Positions 48,965 to 60,075 of a stretch of DNA of 64,000 nucleotides are shown piece by piece. Numbering within the stretch: the first letter of the stretch is position 1; every line of letters starts with the position of its first letter. A program made the position numbers and the translations under genes. Below the pieces are notes generated by a model. That model was not told the DNA's origin. It did not search any database and saw only the letters and a list, made by a program, of their open reading frames with translations. The DNA is from Rostratula benghalensis (Eukaryota; Chordata; Aves; Charadriiformes; Rostratulidae), in assembly GCA_013399305.1 (NCBI GenBank), contig VXAI01000095.1, positions 2,921,422-2,985,421 of the forward strand. Reading direction: 5' to 3'.

Positions 48965-51098
48965 AAATCCTTTCCTGACACTTCTGATAAAGAAAGAACA
49001 TTACATTTCACTTTATAATTGGACCCTATAGTTAAAACCAGCCAGATTCTTTCCTGATTAAAGAGACAGGAAGATATAAACCAGATTTATTGTCTATTAG
49101 ATTTTATGTTCCATTTTCTCTTGTCACAAGAGAAGTAATTTTGTGTATATAGCCTGTCCAGCACAAAGTCATTTGTTCCCTCAGATACACTAATTCAAGC
49201 CTAAATACATAGATCCATATTAATACGCCACATTCATGTAGCTAAGAGGTCCTGCCTAAATGTTTTCACGTTCCCTGGCTTTGCACTCTTCTGTGCTGAA
49301 GATCTGGCTGTGGTGATCTCTACTCTTTCCTCATGAAGTCAAAACCCAACCGTAAAAATATTTGTGAAAAAAAAGTACTTTTTCTATCACTAGAGTTTGT
49401 TAAAATATTTAACTATATCTTCTTATTTAAAATATTTTTTTACACAATTGCTTTCAGTAAAGCCAAAGCTACATTTTCTTTCCCTTTTGGGGATGAAAAC
49501 TCTTTTTTCATGCATGTATGCGCGTGTGGGAAGAATCCCATCCAGCTTTATGAATAATGACAGCCAGAATGAATTGCAAGTTGGTCTTAACAAACATGTT
49601 CTCAAATACATTATCCCACTACTCACTCAGCCCTCTGTGTAAGTGCTAAGTGGTGGCAGGCAGCAACAGCCTTGCCTAGCAATCTCTGTAATTAAACATT
49701 CAAACACAGGCATGCATTTCTGCAAATGGGCCCCCCAACTTCCCTTTTTTGAACACTTTCTTCAGAAGGAAATCTCACACAGCTGTTGTAAGAACACTGC
49801 ATGACATCTGCAAAATGTCTATTGTACAGACCAGGGTGAGAAAACAGCCTAAAACACCAACAAGCTGGATCTGACCACTAATTGAAGCCATTGTTTAGGA
49901 AAATTACTCGCGTGTGGTCTAACAACTCATCTGAAATTAGTGATTGCTGCAAATGAAAAAGCAGAATTACATACTATCTCCCATCCCCCATCACTCCCAA
50001 AGGGAATTGTGCTAGAAACAAACATTTACCATCACATCCAAATATAATGCTGCTTTACATTGTGTATTTTTTTTTTGCATTTTTTTAACTGCATCAGATG
50101 CCAGTGAGTTGAATTCCAATGCATATTACTGATACTGTCAACAAATATTAAATAGATTTATTTTTTTTTAGTTTGTGAAATAATCAGAAATGTGTCCCTC
50201 GTTCCTGTTTTCCACCCAGTAGGTTTAAATAGAACAAGCCATTTGTAGCTTACTGTCTATCTTACACCTTATTTACACTGAATTTTTATCTTCCGATGCA
50301 TCTTATTTTTTGTTGGCATTCCCCACCATGCAGTTTACATGGTGATGAAGAAATAGCCTTGCAGGCACTGAAAAAGAGATACAACATGTTAAGACATAAT
50401 TCCCTGCAGGGCATTCGAGGCTGAATTTGCTGTCACAATGAGTCCAAGCTTCCATAACTATCCGTGGTTTATGTGGATTTGAAACATAAAATTAGATTCA
50501 TCTTAATCTTCTGAAACAGCAATCTTCCCATGAAAGCTGAGAGACAACAGCATATGAAAATGGTGAGAGAGAGAGGACAGAAAGAAGACTAGAACTGAAT
50601 AAAACGAGATGCTGCACTCTTCTAGTAAAGGAAGTGAAGTTCCCTTATGGGTAATAATATATCATGAAAACTTTGCTGAAAGGGATTGAGTTCCTGCCAA
50701 GTTCCTTGTTTACATACAAGTGATCTCTACCGAGGTTTTGCAGCAAGCCAAGTACTCTAGAGCACTGAGGAAGCAGCCAGCACCAGAATAGAAATCACTA
50801 CTGTTGAGAGGAAGGTTTGTGAGACTGCATTTTGTAAGTAAGATCTGATTTATGGATATGGCCTCCATTCACCTAGGCAGGGACACAGCACCAACCCAAG
50901 AGAGCTAAAGTTCAAAACAATAAATCTCAAGTTTCCTCGGTCATTCCAAGAGCAGAGCTTAAGGAATATACTGCCCTAGTTTCCTGAGATCAGGCTTTGC
51001 AGCTGGAGTAACTTCAACTTTTCTTTTTCTTGAGGGGCTTCAGATTTGCCAGCTTTGTCATATTCCTTTGCTGCCCTTGGGGCTCTCAGAAAACACAC

Positions 51099-51127
51099 TT
51101 TTTTTTTAAAAAAAAAAAAAAAAAAAA
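51099..51127. repeat. T9-A20 inverted homopolymer
   Basis: Nine T directly followed by twenty A, with potential to form an AT hairpin or a nucleosome-excluding tract. Confidence 0.9.
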
Positions 51128-53880
51128 GTTCTCCAGAGTCAAAGCCACTTTTTTTCTTATTTGTATTCTTTGCATTTAAAAACGCAAAGAAGAATATTTT
51201 ATCACATGCAACTAACAAACGGCACAGAACCTGAACAAAAGAGGGAAAAAAATGTTATGGTTTGAGGATGCAAACTGACAAAAGAAACACACTAATTGAA
51301 ATCTTCCCGAGTAGTGTGGAACTAGAATGTAATTCTTTTTATATTTAATTTAAATCACATGTAGGGTGTTCTTTTATTGCAATTACTTCAGGCTTATACC
51401 AGCACGAGTACAGAGTCTTACTGTTTTTTTCTTCTCAAAATCAATGAAACACATGGAATAAAGTTTTCCAAGGGTTTCAAATTCATTTATTTTCCTGCTT
51501 CACTCATCTGCCTTACTGCCATTAAAAACATCAAATATTCTGTACGCTCAGTTACTGACTTGCATTTTTCAGCCATCTATTGTTCTAAATTTTAGAGAGA
51601 AAAACAAGAGAGAATAATAATATAGATAGCAGGTCACAAGAAATAATAAGAATGCTATGACATAAACTGCATGATACATATCTTTTTGGTAATGCAGTCC
51701 TAAAACTGTCAGAGTTTCCAGTGATGTAATTCTCTTTAATTAAGAGGATTTTTGCCAAATGTAGTACCATATTTGGTTTGAGTTACACCTTCCTACTAAC
51801 AATGCGGGTAAACTTGTTTCCCAATAGTTTCAATATAGATCAAATAAATAAAAGAAACCCAGGAAAGGCACGTAAGGACATTCTCAACTTTCATTTATTG
51901 ACTTTCAGTAGAAATAGCTCGTATGGAATTGAAAATCAAACAGAAAAAGTGTTTTGCTGAACTGGTTTTATTGAGCCCTCAGCTGCAGCTCCCCAGATGA
52001 GGCAGCAGTGACAGGGATGAGCCAGAAACACATCCTACTTGCCATGGGCCTCACAGCTATGACAGGAAAAGCTACTATTTATTTGAGAATTTGATCTTTA
52101 CTCTTTCTGGTGTGGTATCTTCAGCAGAATATTCATGCTCACTACTGTGCAGTCCTGCATCCTTTCCCTCTGGTGAAACCCTGGTAAATAACAGGTTCCT
52201 CGCAGAAGGACTGTGAGGTGACAACCCTTTTTCCTCTTCAGCAAATATATTCTTTGGTTGTTACCGAAGTCCTTGTACTGCAATAACCCTTCAAACTCCA
52301 CTACAGAAGTTATTTGGAGCTCCAGTAGCCACTTTCCTGAGTCTATCTTGCCTTCCTATGCTCCTATCAATCATGTCCTTGGGAAGCAGTGCCTTGCGGG
52401 CAAGGAAGCCCCAGACACCTCCCAGGTTTCACACACACAAGTCCCACAGGGGAAGGGACAGGGAGAGACATGTGCTTCTCCAAATCAAGTATCTTGACTC
52501 TAAAATGGAGCCAGTATACGCAGAAGCACAAAGCAACAGCAACACTCTGTTTTTAGAAGAAAAAAAAAAAGTCAACTCATCAACTAAATTAGGAATAATT
52601 GGTGAAATGATTATGCAGAAAACACACAGAGGCACTGCTCTAGGTAATAAGTTCTGCTGACTATCTCTCCTGGCTATTCCATTTGATATTCTCCATATCT
52701 AAGTTCTGCAGCCTCAGACCCAAAATTTTAATGAAATGCAGTTCTCTATTATTAACTGCTGCTCTCCTAAGATCCCAAAGGAAGTAAATACTTCATTTAA
52801 TTGTGTTTATGTTAGCCCATAATACACGTAGAGAAAGAGAGGCTGGCATAGGTATGCTGCAAGAGCCTTCATACACAACCTTCAGCGTATTTTTTTTAGA
52901 TCATATTTCAGAGAATAAAATCAGTTAACAGTATTTTCCTATGAGATTTCAGCTTAGCTGTAGGGATAATACATTACTACATTTCATTAAAGTTACAGGT
53001 TCAACAAATGCTGACTGCGTTACTCTATGATCTTTTTGGGGGCTACATTAGGAAAATAATTAGAATGGATCAAAATGGGTGGGGTAGAGTATAATATTTT
53101 CCTTTTTCATAAGTGTTTTCCTTTTTCATCATGGTAAGCCAGCCACCTTACATAAATATTAACACAATAATGTGGAAAATGGGCATGAGAAATATTTAAT
53201 TTGGTAGAAATAACACATACGAAAGGAGTTTCCTGTTATTGCCTTAAGTTACCTTAATTGAATTCAGAATTCTTTGTCTTCCAATTTGGTTTTCTGTTCT
53301 GTGAAAAAATAAGGACTACTGAACGTTATACCACGGTCTAAAACTCTGCTGGAGGAAACTCAGGTTCATTGATGTGAGCAGGCTTTTTGATTTCTGGCTG
53401 TGTATTTTTGATTTTGTGCTCCTACAAGGCTTACCTTAAGTTATTGAGGCATATCTCAATAAGTCTTCTGTAATCTGAGACATCTAAGAGCTGGAATTTT
53501 CTGTTGCATGGAAATAGAAATTCTGGTCTGGACATTCAGCACCGTCTTAGAAAACTGAAGTGCAATACAGACCTATTAAGCCTGACTTCTCTAGACAGTA
53601 AATACTCAAATATCTCAGAAAAAAGTTGTTTTAGCATACTCTGCAAATAAAATTTCATTTCAAGGGCAAAGTGAGAAGACAGATAAACTCCATAAACTTA
53701 TCTTTTCTGTTTCCTTTATAGGCCTACAATGAATCTGAAGTAGATAACATGCAAATTCTGGGTTCTTCTGGGAAAATTGAAGCAACTTCAAACTTCTTTA
53801 ACTATTTCCAGACACTCAAAATTTTCATAAAAAACCAAATCAATTTGTCTACTAATTCTCACTTCCTTTGTTTTCCACAG

Positions 53881-53939
53881 AGAATATAAATTGGTTTCCA
53901 AATCAAACAGAAAAGAGTGCAAAGCTCATCTTCTTGGAG
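53881..53939 (+). other. Exon-like 59-base segment
   Basis: A strong acceptor-like sequence (CTTTGTTTTCCACAG, ending 53880) is followed by 59 bases ending GGAG before GTACC at 53940. Two of three frames are open. The donor is weak (GTACC). It is probably a pseudo-exon or a noncoding exon. Confidence 0.2.
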
Positions 53940-54854
53940 GTACCAGTTCAAGCCTTAAACTATACCCAGCATCTCCAACAGACTTTAAAACGTATGAAGA
54001 TTTAAGGTGAATCTGGGCGGTTTAAAGTTTGTATGTGGAGACCATGTGAAACAGAAGTTTTCATAAGCTTCTGTGAAAACCTTGTTGGATTTAGCCACAA
54101 CTTGCCTTGCATTTTGAGCATCGTCCAGACAAGAATGTCAATGTAAGGGTAACTTTTACACAAAAGAATTGATGCGTTCGGTGCAGCTCTCGCAGGTGGC
54201 TTTGTTAGTCAGTCTGATTGCTCACTTTTTTTAACAGAGATATACATAGAAAGAACTAGAGCAAGTGACCTTAGAGAAGAAACATTTAACCTTATCCTTG
54301 ATGTAAACATCTCACACTGATATTGCAATGTAGGGAAAGGAAAACATGGCAATTTACCAGAACAAGGTCAACATCACAATAAGGTAGATGTTTCCTTTTT
54401 AAGGTTAACTTCTAAGGGGATTAAAGCATTTCTTTCTAACATAAGTAACAAAAAAGCACACACTACAGAGATTTGCCTTTTAAAAAAAATCAGACAGAGC
54501 ATCATTGTAACCGGTCTGTTTTGAAAGAGAAAGGTGTGCAGAGTTGTAAACTATTCTAAAAAGTAGGCTGTTTATATTTCATATGAATTAAGTAATGAGC
54601 CAGAGCTGTGTTAAATGTTTCTCAGTTGTACTCTAACGTGATACAGTACATGGATGTACACATTTATACACATGCTTGCACATGTGACTAAAGGAGAAAG
54701 CTAAGCACACAGACAATAGGCATGACAAAATTATGTCCTAGATGCTCCTCTATTAATACATTAGCAAATTTTAGGTTCATTAAGGGAAAGAAGAATCACC
54801 AACACCCTTGGAAAACAAGTGTCATATGAATTGTTAATCGTATCCCAAGCGCAT

Positions 54855-55035
54855 GTGAGTTATTATAATCTAGCACATATTGAGGAAGCCTACTGCACAC
54901 AGAAATTACCAGTTAACACTTAATTTTTGCATTCCACATTTATGCAATTAATTAGAGAACACTTAACATTCTCTCTAACTTCAAGCTCTGCATGATCATG
55001 TTTGATCATGAGGGAATTTCAAATCATTTATGTAG
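54855..55035. promoter_or_regulatory. Candidate conserved element with tandem TGATCATG
   Basis: The perfect palindrome CATGATCATG (54991-55000) is followed by TTTGATCATGA, giving two TGATCATG copies ten bases apart, one helical turn. Upstream are TATGCAATTAATTAG-like sequence and several AT cores. The spacing suggests a cooperative binding site, though this is inference. Confidence 0.3.
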
Positions 55036-55610
55036 CCAAGATTTAAATACAAGAGGAAACAGAGAAGGTGATGGTTGGAAAGAGAAGCATGAATATATTA
55101 AGTGACAGATCAAGCTGTACAGAAAGGAGAAAGCAAATACAGACATGACAAGCAAAGTTACTCACGGCAAGGGATGTTTATATAAATAAAATTTAAAAGT
55201 CAGGCAACTTCTTATATAGAAAATGTGCAGAGATATAGTTATTTATTAGGGGACTTCACTGGTCCATCAGCTGCCTCAGAGATGAAGACACAAGAGGTAA
55301 ACAGATTTAAGAGATGTGGTAAGTATTTAAAATAGTAGATGACACGCCACAATAGCACTGAATCCAGGATAGGGTTTGTGAGTTTGGACTACATTTTTAT
55401 TTACATCTCCCTCTAGATTTTAGAAGAATTGCCCCTGTTCCTATTTGTCCTGTCAAGTACATCCAAAACTATGGTTAGAGGGGTCACAAGAACTGTAGTT
55501 TGTCAGAATTTGTTCACCAGCCATCATGAATTCCTGGTATCACTCTGACTTTTCCTCCGATGGTTGTGGCATCATCCATTACCCAACTTCCCTCAGGATT
55601 ATTTCCCTAG

Positions 55611-55711
55611 GACCTTGCAGAGGTCTTATTGCAGTGTGTGCCTTAGGCAGACACAGACCAAATCTCCATCGCCCCAGACCACAATACCTCCTAGGAAATC
55701 AATCGATCTAG
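55611..55711 (+). other. Exon-like 101-base segment
   Basis: It is preceded by GGATTATTTCCCTAG (ending 55610) and followed by the consensus-like donor GTGAGT at 55712 after ATCTAG. One frame is open across it and another reads into a stop at the 3' end. No protein family is recognised. It lies on the same strand as the exon-like segments at 53881 and 58640. Confidence 0.25.
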
Positions 55712-56825
55712 GTGAGTCACCTTGCAGTGATAGCCTTAAGCTTAGCAGAACACATAGCAGGCTTAGTTACAGGATAAAGAAGGTCTTTAATATGCAAGTT
55801 CACTGTCCAGAGGGAACTGAGGGAGACATTTAAGGCTATGGCTTAAAGACTGATTTTGAAGAGACTAATGAGAACTCATTTTAAAAGGTGCTTAGAGCCC
55901 CCAACAGTTCCAAACTGCTTCAAACGAACCTGTTTCTAATTGAGGGACAATGGACATTTTAAGACAGATATTTCTAACCTTGCTGTGGTATCACACTCCT
56001 CACATTTTGCATCTACTGGGTGCCATCATTCCCTGTAACACTTAAGGTACTTTGAAGTGATAGAGAATCCACCCTGGCATTCCTATTGGGATCACCCACC
56101 TGAGTGCTAAATAGCCCCAGCGCTCGGAAAGGGACTGGGCAGAGATGATTCAAACCATGGGAACAGCTACATTTGGAAGCATTATTGTAATGGATCTTCT
56201 GTTGCATCCCCAGATAAAGACTTGGGATCAAATCCTCAATGAGGCTAGACTGAGGAAGCGATATCAATTTCCACTGGCTCAGAATGCTTGTAATCAAATA
56301 CATCCATTTATTATCTGTGACAGGGTTGGAGATGTTAGGCAAATTACTTTATTATTCCGCAAAAATACCAGCTTGTCATTAATATTAGCCTGTGTCTTTA
56401 AAATCAGAGATATAAGCAGCTTCTTCATCGCACTACATCACGCTATAATCCGAAGTGCCCTATAAGGAGCTCTAATATTTAAGGTCTTTTAGCTGCTACC
56501 TCTACATCCTGATTATCCTTTAGAAATTAAATGCTTTCAATATACATTTGTAAGAGAGACTAACAATCTCCTGCCACTTGAAGGATGAAGATGGTAAATG
56601 ATGGCTGGGTTTTTGTTTTTTTGTTGTTTTGATGCTGCCAGGCAGGCTGATGACTTTATATTCTGAGTCCATGGCTCAATGACCCACAAATCTCCTTTGA
56701 TATGCCAGGCAGCAGAGAGAACCAAGCTGAACGGATCAGGAGAAAAGTGAAAATGCTTCAGCAAGGGGCCCCCGATGAAGCCATCATGTGACAGGAATCC
56801 TAAGACTCTGTTACAGAGGGGAGAG

Positions 56826-56851
56826 GAGAGAGAGAGAGAGAGAGAGAGAGA
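56826..56851. repeat. (GA)13 microsatellite
   Basis: Thirteen GA units, followed by AAGGGG and an A run. It borders the CpG-raised block on its left. Confidence 0.92.
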
Positions 56852-56889
56852 AAGGGGAAAAAAAAAAGGGAATAGGGCATTGTGGTGGC

Positions 56890-57180
56890 ACAAGCTGATA
56901 GAGACGTCAGAGACGCTTCAGTAATCTCACGACGCTTTGGCCCAGTGTGGGGGCAAATGAGGCCCATATTCAGCATGGCGTGACGGGTAGGACCACCCCG
57001 AAAAAGCTGCGAGGGGGCAGGCAGTTGGACAAATCAAAGCAGAAGAAAGTAATTTTCGATAAATTAAAGAAATCTCCATGGAAATTAGCATGAAACATTT
57101 TCTAATCTCCCGCTTTTCACCGCCGACAAGGGTCACTGGTTTAACTTCTCTCTCTTATTTTATTATTCCCCAGCCGCATT
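56890..57180. promoter_or_regulatory. Candidate regulatory element with raised CpG
   Basis: More than ten CpGs fall within about 290 bases (for example GACGTCAGAGACGC, CACGACGC, GGCGTGACGGG, CACCGCCGAC), unlike the CpG-poor surroundings. Motifs seen are a CRE-like ACGTCA near 56903, ATCAAAG (57033-57039, reverse of the TCF/LEF core CTTTGAT), and ATTAGCAT (57084-57091, reverse of an ATGCTAAT octamer). There is no transposon likeness. This could be an unmethylated enhancer, or the promoter of an unannotated transcript. Neither has been shown. Confidence 0.4.
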
Positions 57181-58639
57181 CCTCTGCTTTTTTATATCCT
57201 TCAATTTTTACTACCTCTTTTTCTTCCAGTCTATCATTTTTAGCCTTTCTTATAGCAGCTTCTTAACCCTTTTAGGACTTCTCCCAGTAAATATTCCGGA
57301 GAATTAACTGATCCACTAGAGTTTAAAAGGACATACTCCTAAGCAGTTGCTTTTTCTAACTATCTGCAGTATTTTGTCTACCAAGCATGCCATCATTCTA
57401 ACTATGATCAAAGTCAACCATTCCCTTTGCAGTAAAACCTGATAAAGGCCATTTTCCACAATCTCCTTTAGAGATAGCACACTGACGCTGCTAAATACCA
57501 GCTGCAAATACGCTGCTAGAGGTAGCATTGCTAAGTCACGGAATTATGACTTTTTGATTTTCAATTTTTATTATTTTTTTTTTNTTGCTCCCATTCTGTT
57601 TCTGCTATCCCAAGAAGGTCAAATTAGCACCTCTTCTTCCTCACCTTTGTTCCAAGAGGTCACATTTGGAAGCCTGTTTTACATCAAGAGGAATTACTAA
57701 CATTAAATACTGGCAATTAAAAAAAAAAAACCCAACAAATATGAAATAGCAAAGAGGTTGTCTGGTAAAAAAATACAGCTACTGTGCACATTAAGGGTAT
57801 CGAGAGAAAGAGATACCTGCCTTTTGACTATTGCAACTTTGCACTCAATAAGCATAAAAATCAATAAAACTTCAACAAGCTATGAGATCTAAACTTATGA
57901 CACAAAGAGAGAGAATGTAAGAATATTAGTCCAACTTAATTTCTGATATAAACAAATGCAATTCTTCCTACATCACTGGTAAAGATTAAAGCATCAAATT
58001 TATCTTTTTTAATATTTATTTACAGGATAGCTCTCTTGTGCTGTATAATAAATCCCATTTTGTAGTTTCCAAAGAACACGGATTTCTGAGACATCCTCCA
58101 GCTATTACGTTTCTAAAGACATCATCTAAAGACAAATTAGAGTGTGAATAGTGAAATCTTTACATAAGATGAATGGGAACAACAAACCTAATTAAGCCTT
58201 GGGCTCTTTTTTGTGCCACTTGTAGATGCTATTGGATCTGAGGATGGATTCTCCACAAGTTTCACAGTAGGTCACAGAAGTATGTTCCCTGAAATGTTTG
58301 CTATAAAAAGTGGTCCAAATATGTCATGTGCTATCACTGAAGAAAGGATCTGGATGTAGAATGATAACTGGTATAGTTTCTATCAGTTTTACTACTTGCA
58401 CAAGCAGTGTGCTACATGTCTCTCATTTTCTTGAACAAGACAGATGCCTCTGGTGTGAAAAATACAGATGTTGGGAGTACACAGCAGACAACTGTGGTTT
58501 ATCAAAAATACACTACTGGCACTGACTGATGTCAGACTTAATCATTCAGCATCCTAGCAGGAGCGAGTGAATTATTGGGTCTTAGTCATGTGTGGTTTAT
58601 GTTTAAAAAGTAATACGTCATCTTGTTTCTTCTTTACAG

Positions 58640-58682
58640 GGGTTGGAAACTATTGAGCAGACAGCAATGCCTAAGGCTATAG
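58640..58682 (+). other. Exon-like 43-base segment
   Basis: It is preceded by TCTTGTTTCTTCTTTACAG (ending 58639), a long pyrimidine tract with a good acceptor. It ends ATAG, followed by GTAAGA at 58683, a good donor. The frame GLETIEQTAMPKAI is open. At 43 bases it is short, its length is not a multiple of three, and no family is recognised. It is the best splice-bounded segment I found, yet it may still be a pseudo-exon. Confidence 0.3.
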
Positions 58683-59939
58683 GTAAGAAGCTGAACAGAA
58701 GCCAGAAATGAAGGTGCATGACAAGAGGTATAGGCACAGACAAGTATCCATGCTTTTTCTGAAGCAAATGTCAATGAGGGGCAAAAATAATTTAAAAAAT
58801 CAGCATTAGAAAGATTGCATTGATAGGGAATGGGGGAAAGGAAGAGCCTACGCTTACTTGATAAAAACATTTTCATATTTAACCTCAACAAAATATACAC
58901 AACTTAATTTTGTGTTTAAATATATGCATAGTTTAACAAACAGATTCTTAATTTATTCACTGCTTATCGTATTTTAGATGATGTTTAAACAACACTACAC
59001 ACAGGCATAGTCTAGACTGGTTTATTAGTTCAGAAGAATTCACCTGTACACAGAAATCACTCCTAATCAGCCATTTATTTTAAGGACTGGTGTCAGGTGC
59101 TACACACTCTAACTTAAGTTTGTCAAAAGGGTCCTTAGTTATTTTTTCAGTCCTTGTACATTTCTCCCCTTTAGCCACAGCATGAAAAGTTTCCAAGTAG
59201 ATATAAAACAAAGATCAAGTGTGTCAATATATACTGAGACAGTTCCCTGGTGTCTAGCATGAAACAATAGTCAGTGACTGGTTTAAATGGCACAATTTTA
59301 TGTTGCTTTAGAAAACAATTACATCAAGGTATTACTTCAGGGAGGAAGAGAAAAATCAGTCTTTTCCTTGAAATACTACAAACCTGGACAACTAGGAAGT
59401 GATGTCTCCTGCAAACTTCATACCAGTCCTGAAGCTATTATTTGTATAAGCACAGGTGAAGTCAAGTTTGACAAGTTATTGGAGCCCTTCTCACAAGCAA
59501 AAGTTTGCAGGACCAGGCCCTTTCAGAATATTAGATGGGATGACTATGATCTGCTCACACCTTTAGCACAAAGGCAGAAATGAGAACCAGATGTGTGACT
59601 CATTAGCAGTCACAGAGATGGAGTACATTGCCCGAGCCAGGCTTACACTATTATTGCCAAGTGCCTGTCATTACCCCTCCAGGATCTTGAGAAAGGTGTC
59701 AGTTAGACCATAACAAGCACTGCCTTTTATCGTGCATACTTTTTTTTTTTTTTAAATTTTCCCATCAAGAAATACAATTTCGGATTTAATGTTAGTTAGC
59801 CAGTTATGGGAAGTCAGGCTGTCATCCAAAATTCATGTGATACATTTTCTTCTGAATTATCTTCCTTCATGAACTTGTGATTAGGTAAACAGCATAATGC
59901 ACAAAGTATATTAATCTGACTATTGCTTCTTTTCTCCCA

Positions 59940-60075
59940 TTAATGGTGAATTTAAGTCGCGAGAATCCACAAATGCAACAGCTTCCTTTAAAAGCAGTGA
60001 AATAATTTTCCTGCATAACTGGAGACTTTCAGAAGATCATTATTGGGAAACTGACATTATATTGTGCACAGAAAT
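59940..60075. promoter_or_regulatory. Possible conserved noncoding block
   Basis: Unique complex sequence including AAGTCGCGAGAATCC (two CpGs within TCGCGA), CCACAAATGCAACAG, and GGAGACTTTCAG. It has no low complexity or repeat likeness. It is offered only as a candidate for conservation testing. Confidence 0.2.

Larger units (their letters stand above)
48965..56825. other. Noncoding stretch with exon-like signals
   Basis: No gene is recognised. It contains a T9/A20 inverted tract (51099-51127), exon-like segments at 53881-53939 and 55611-55711, and a palindrome-rich unique block at 54855-55035. Other frames are short, without a recognised family. Confidence 0.6.
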
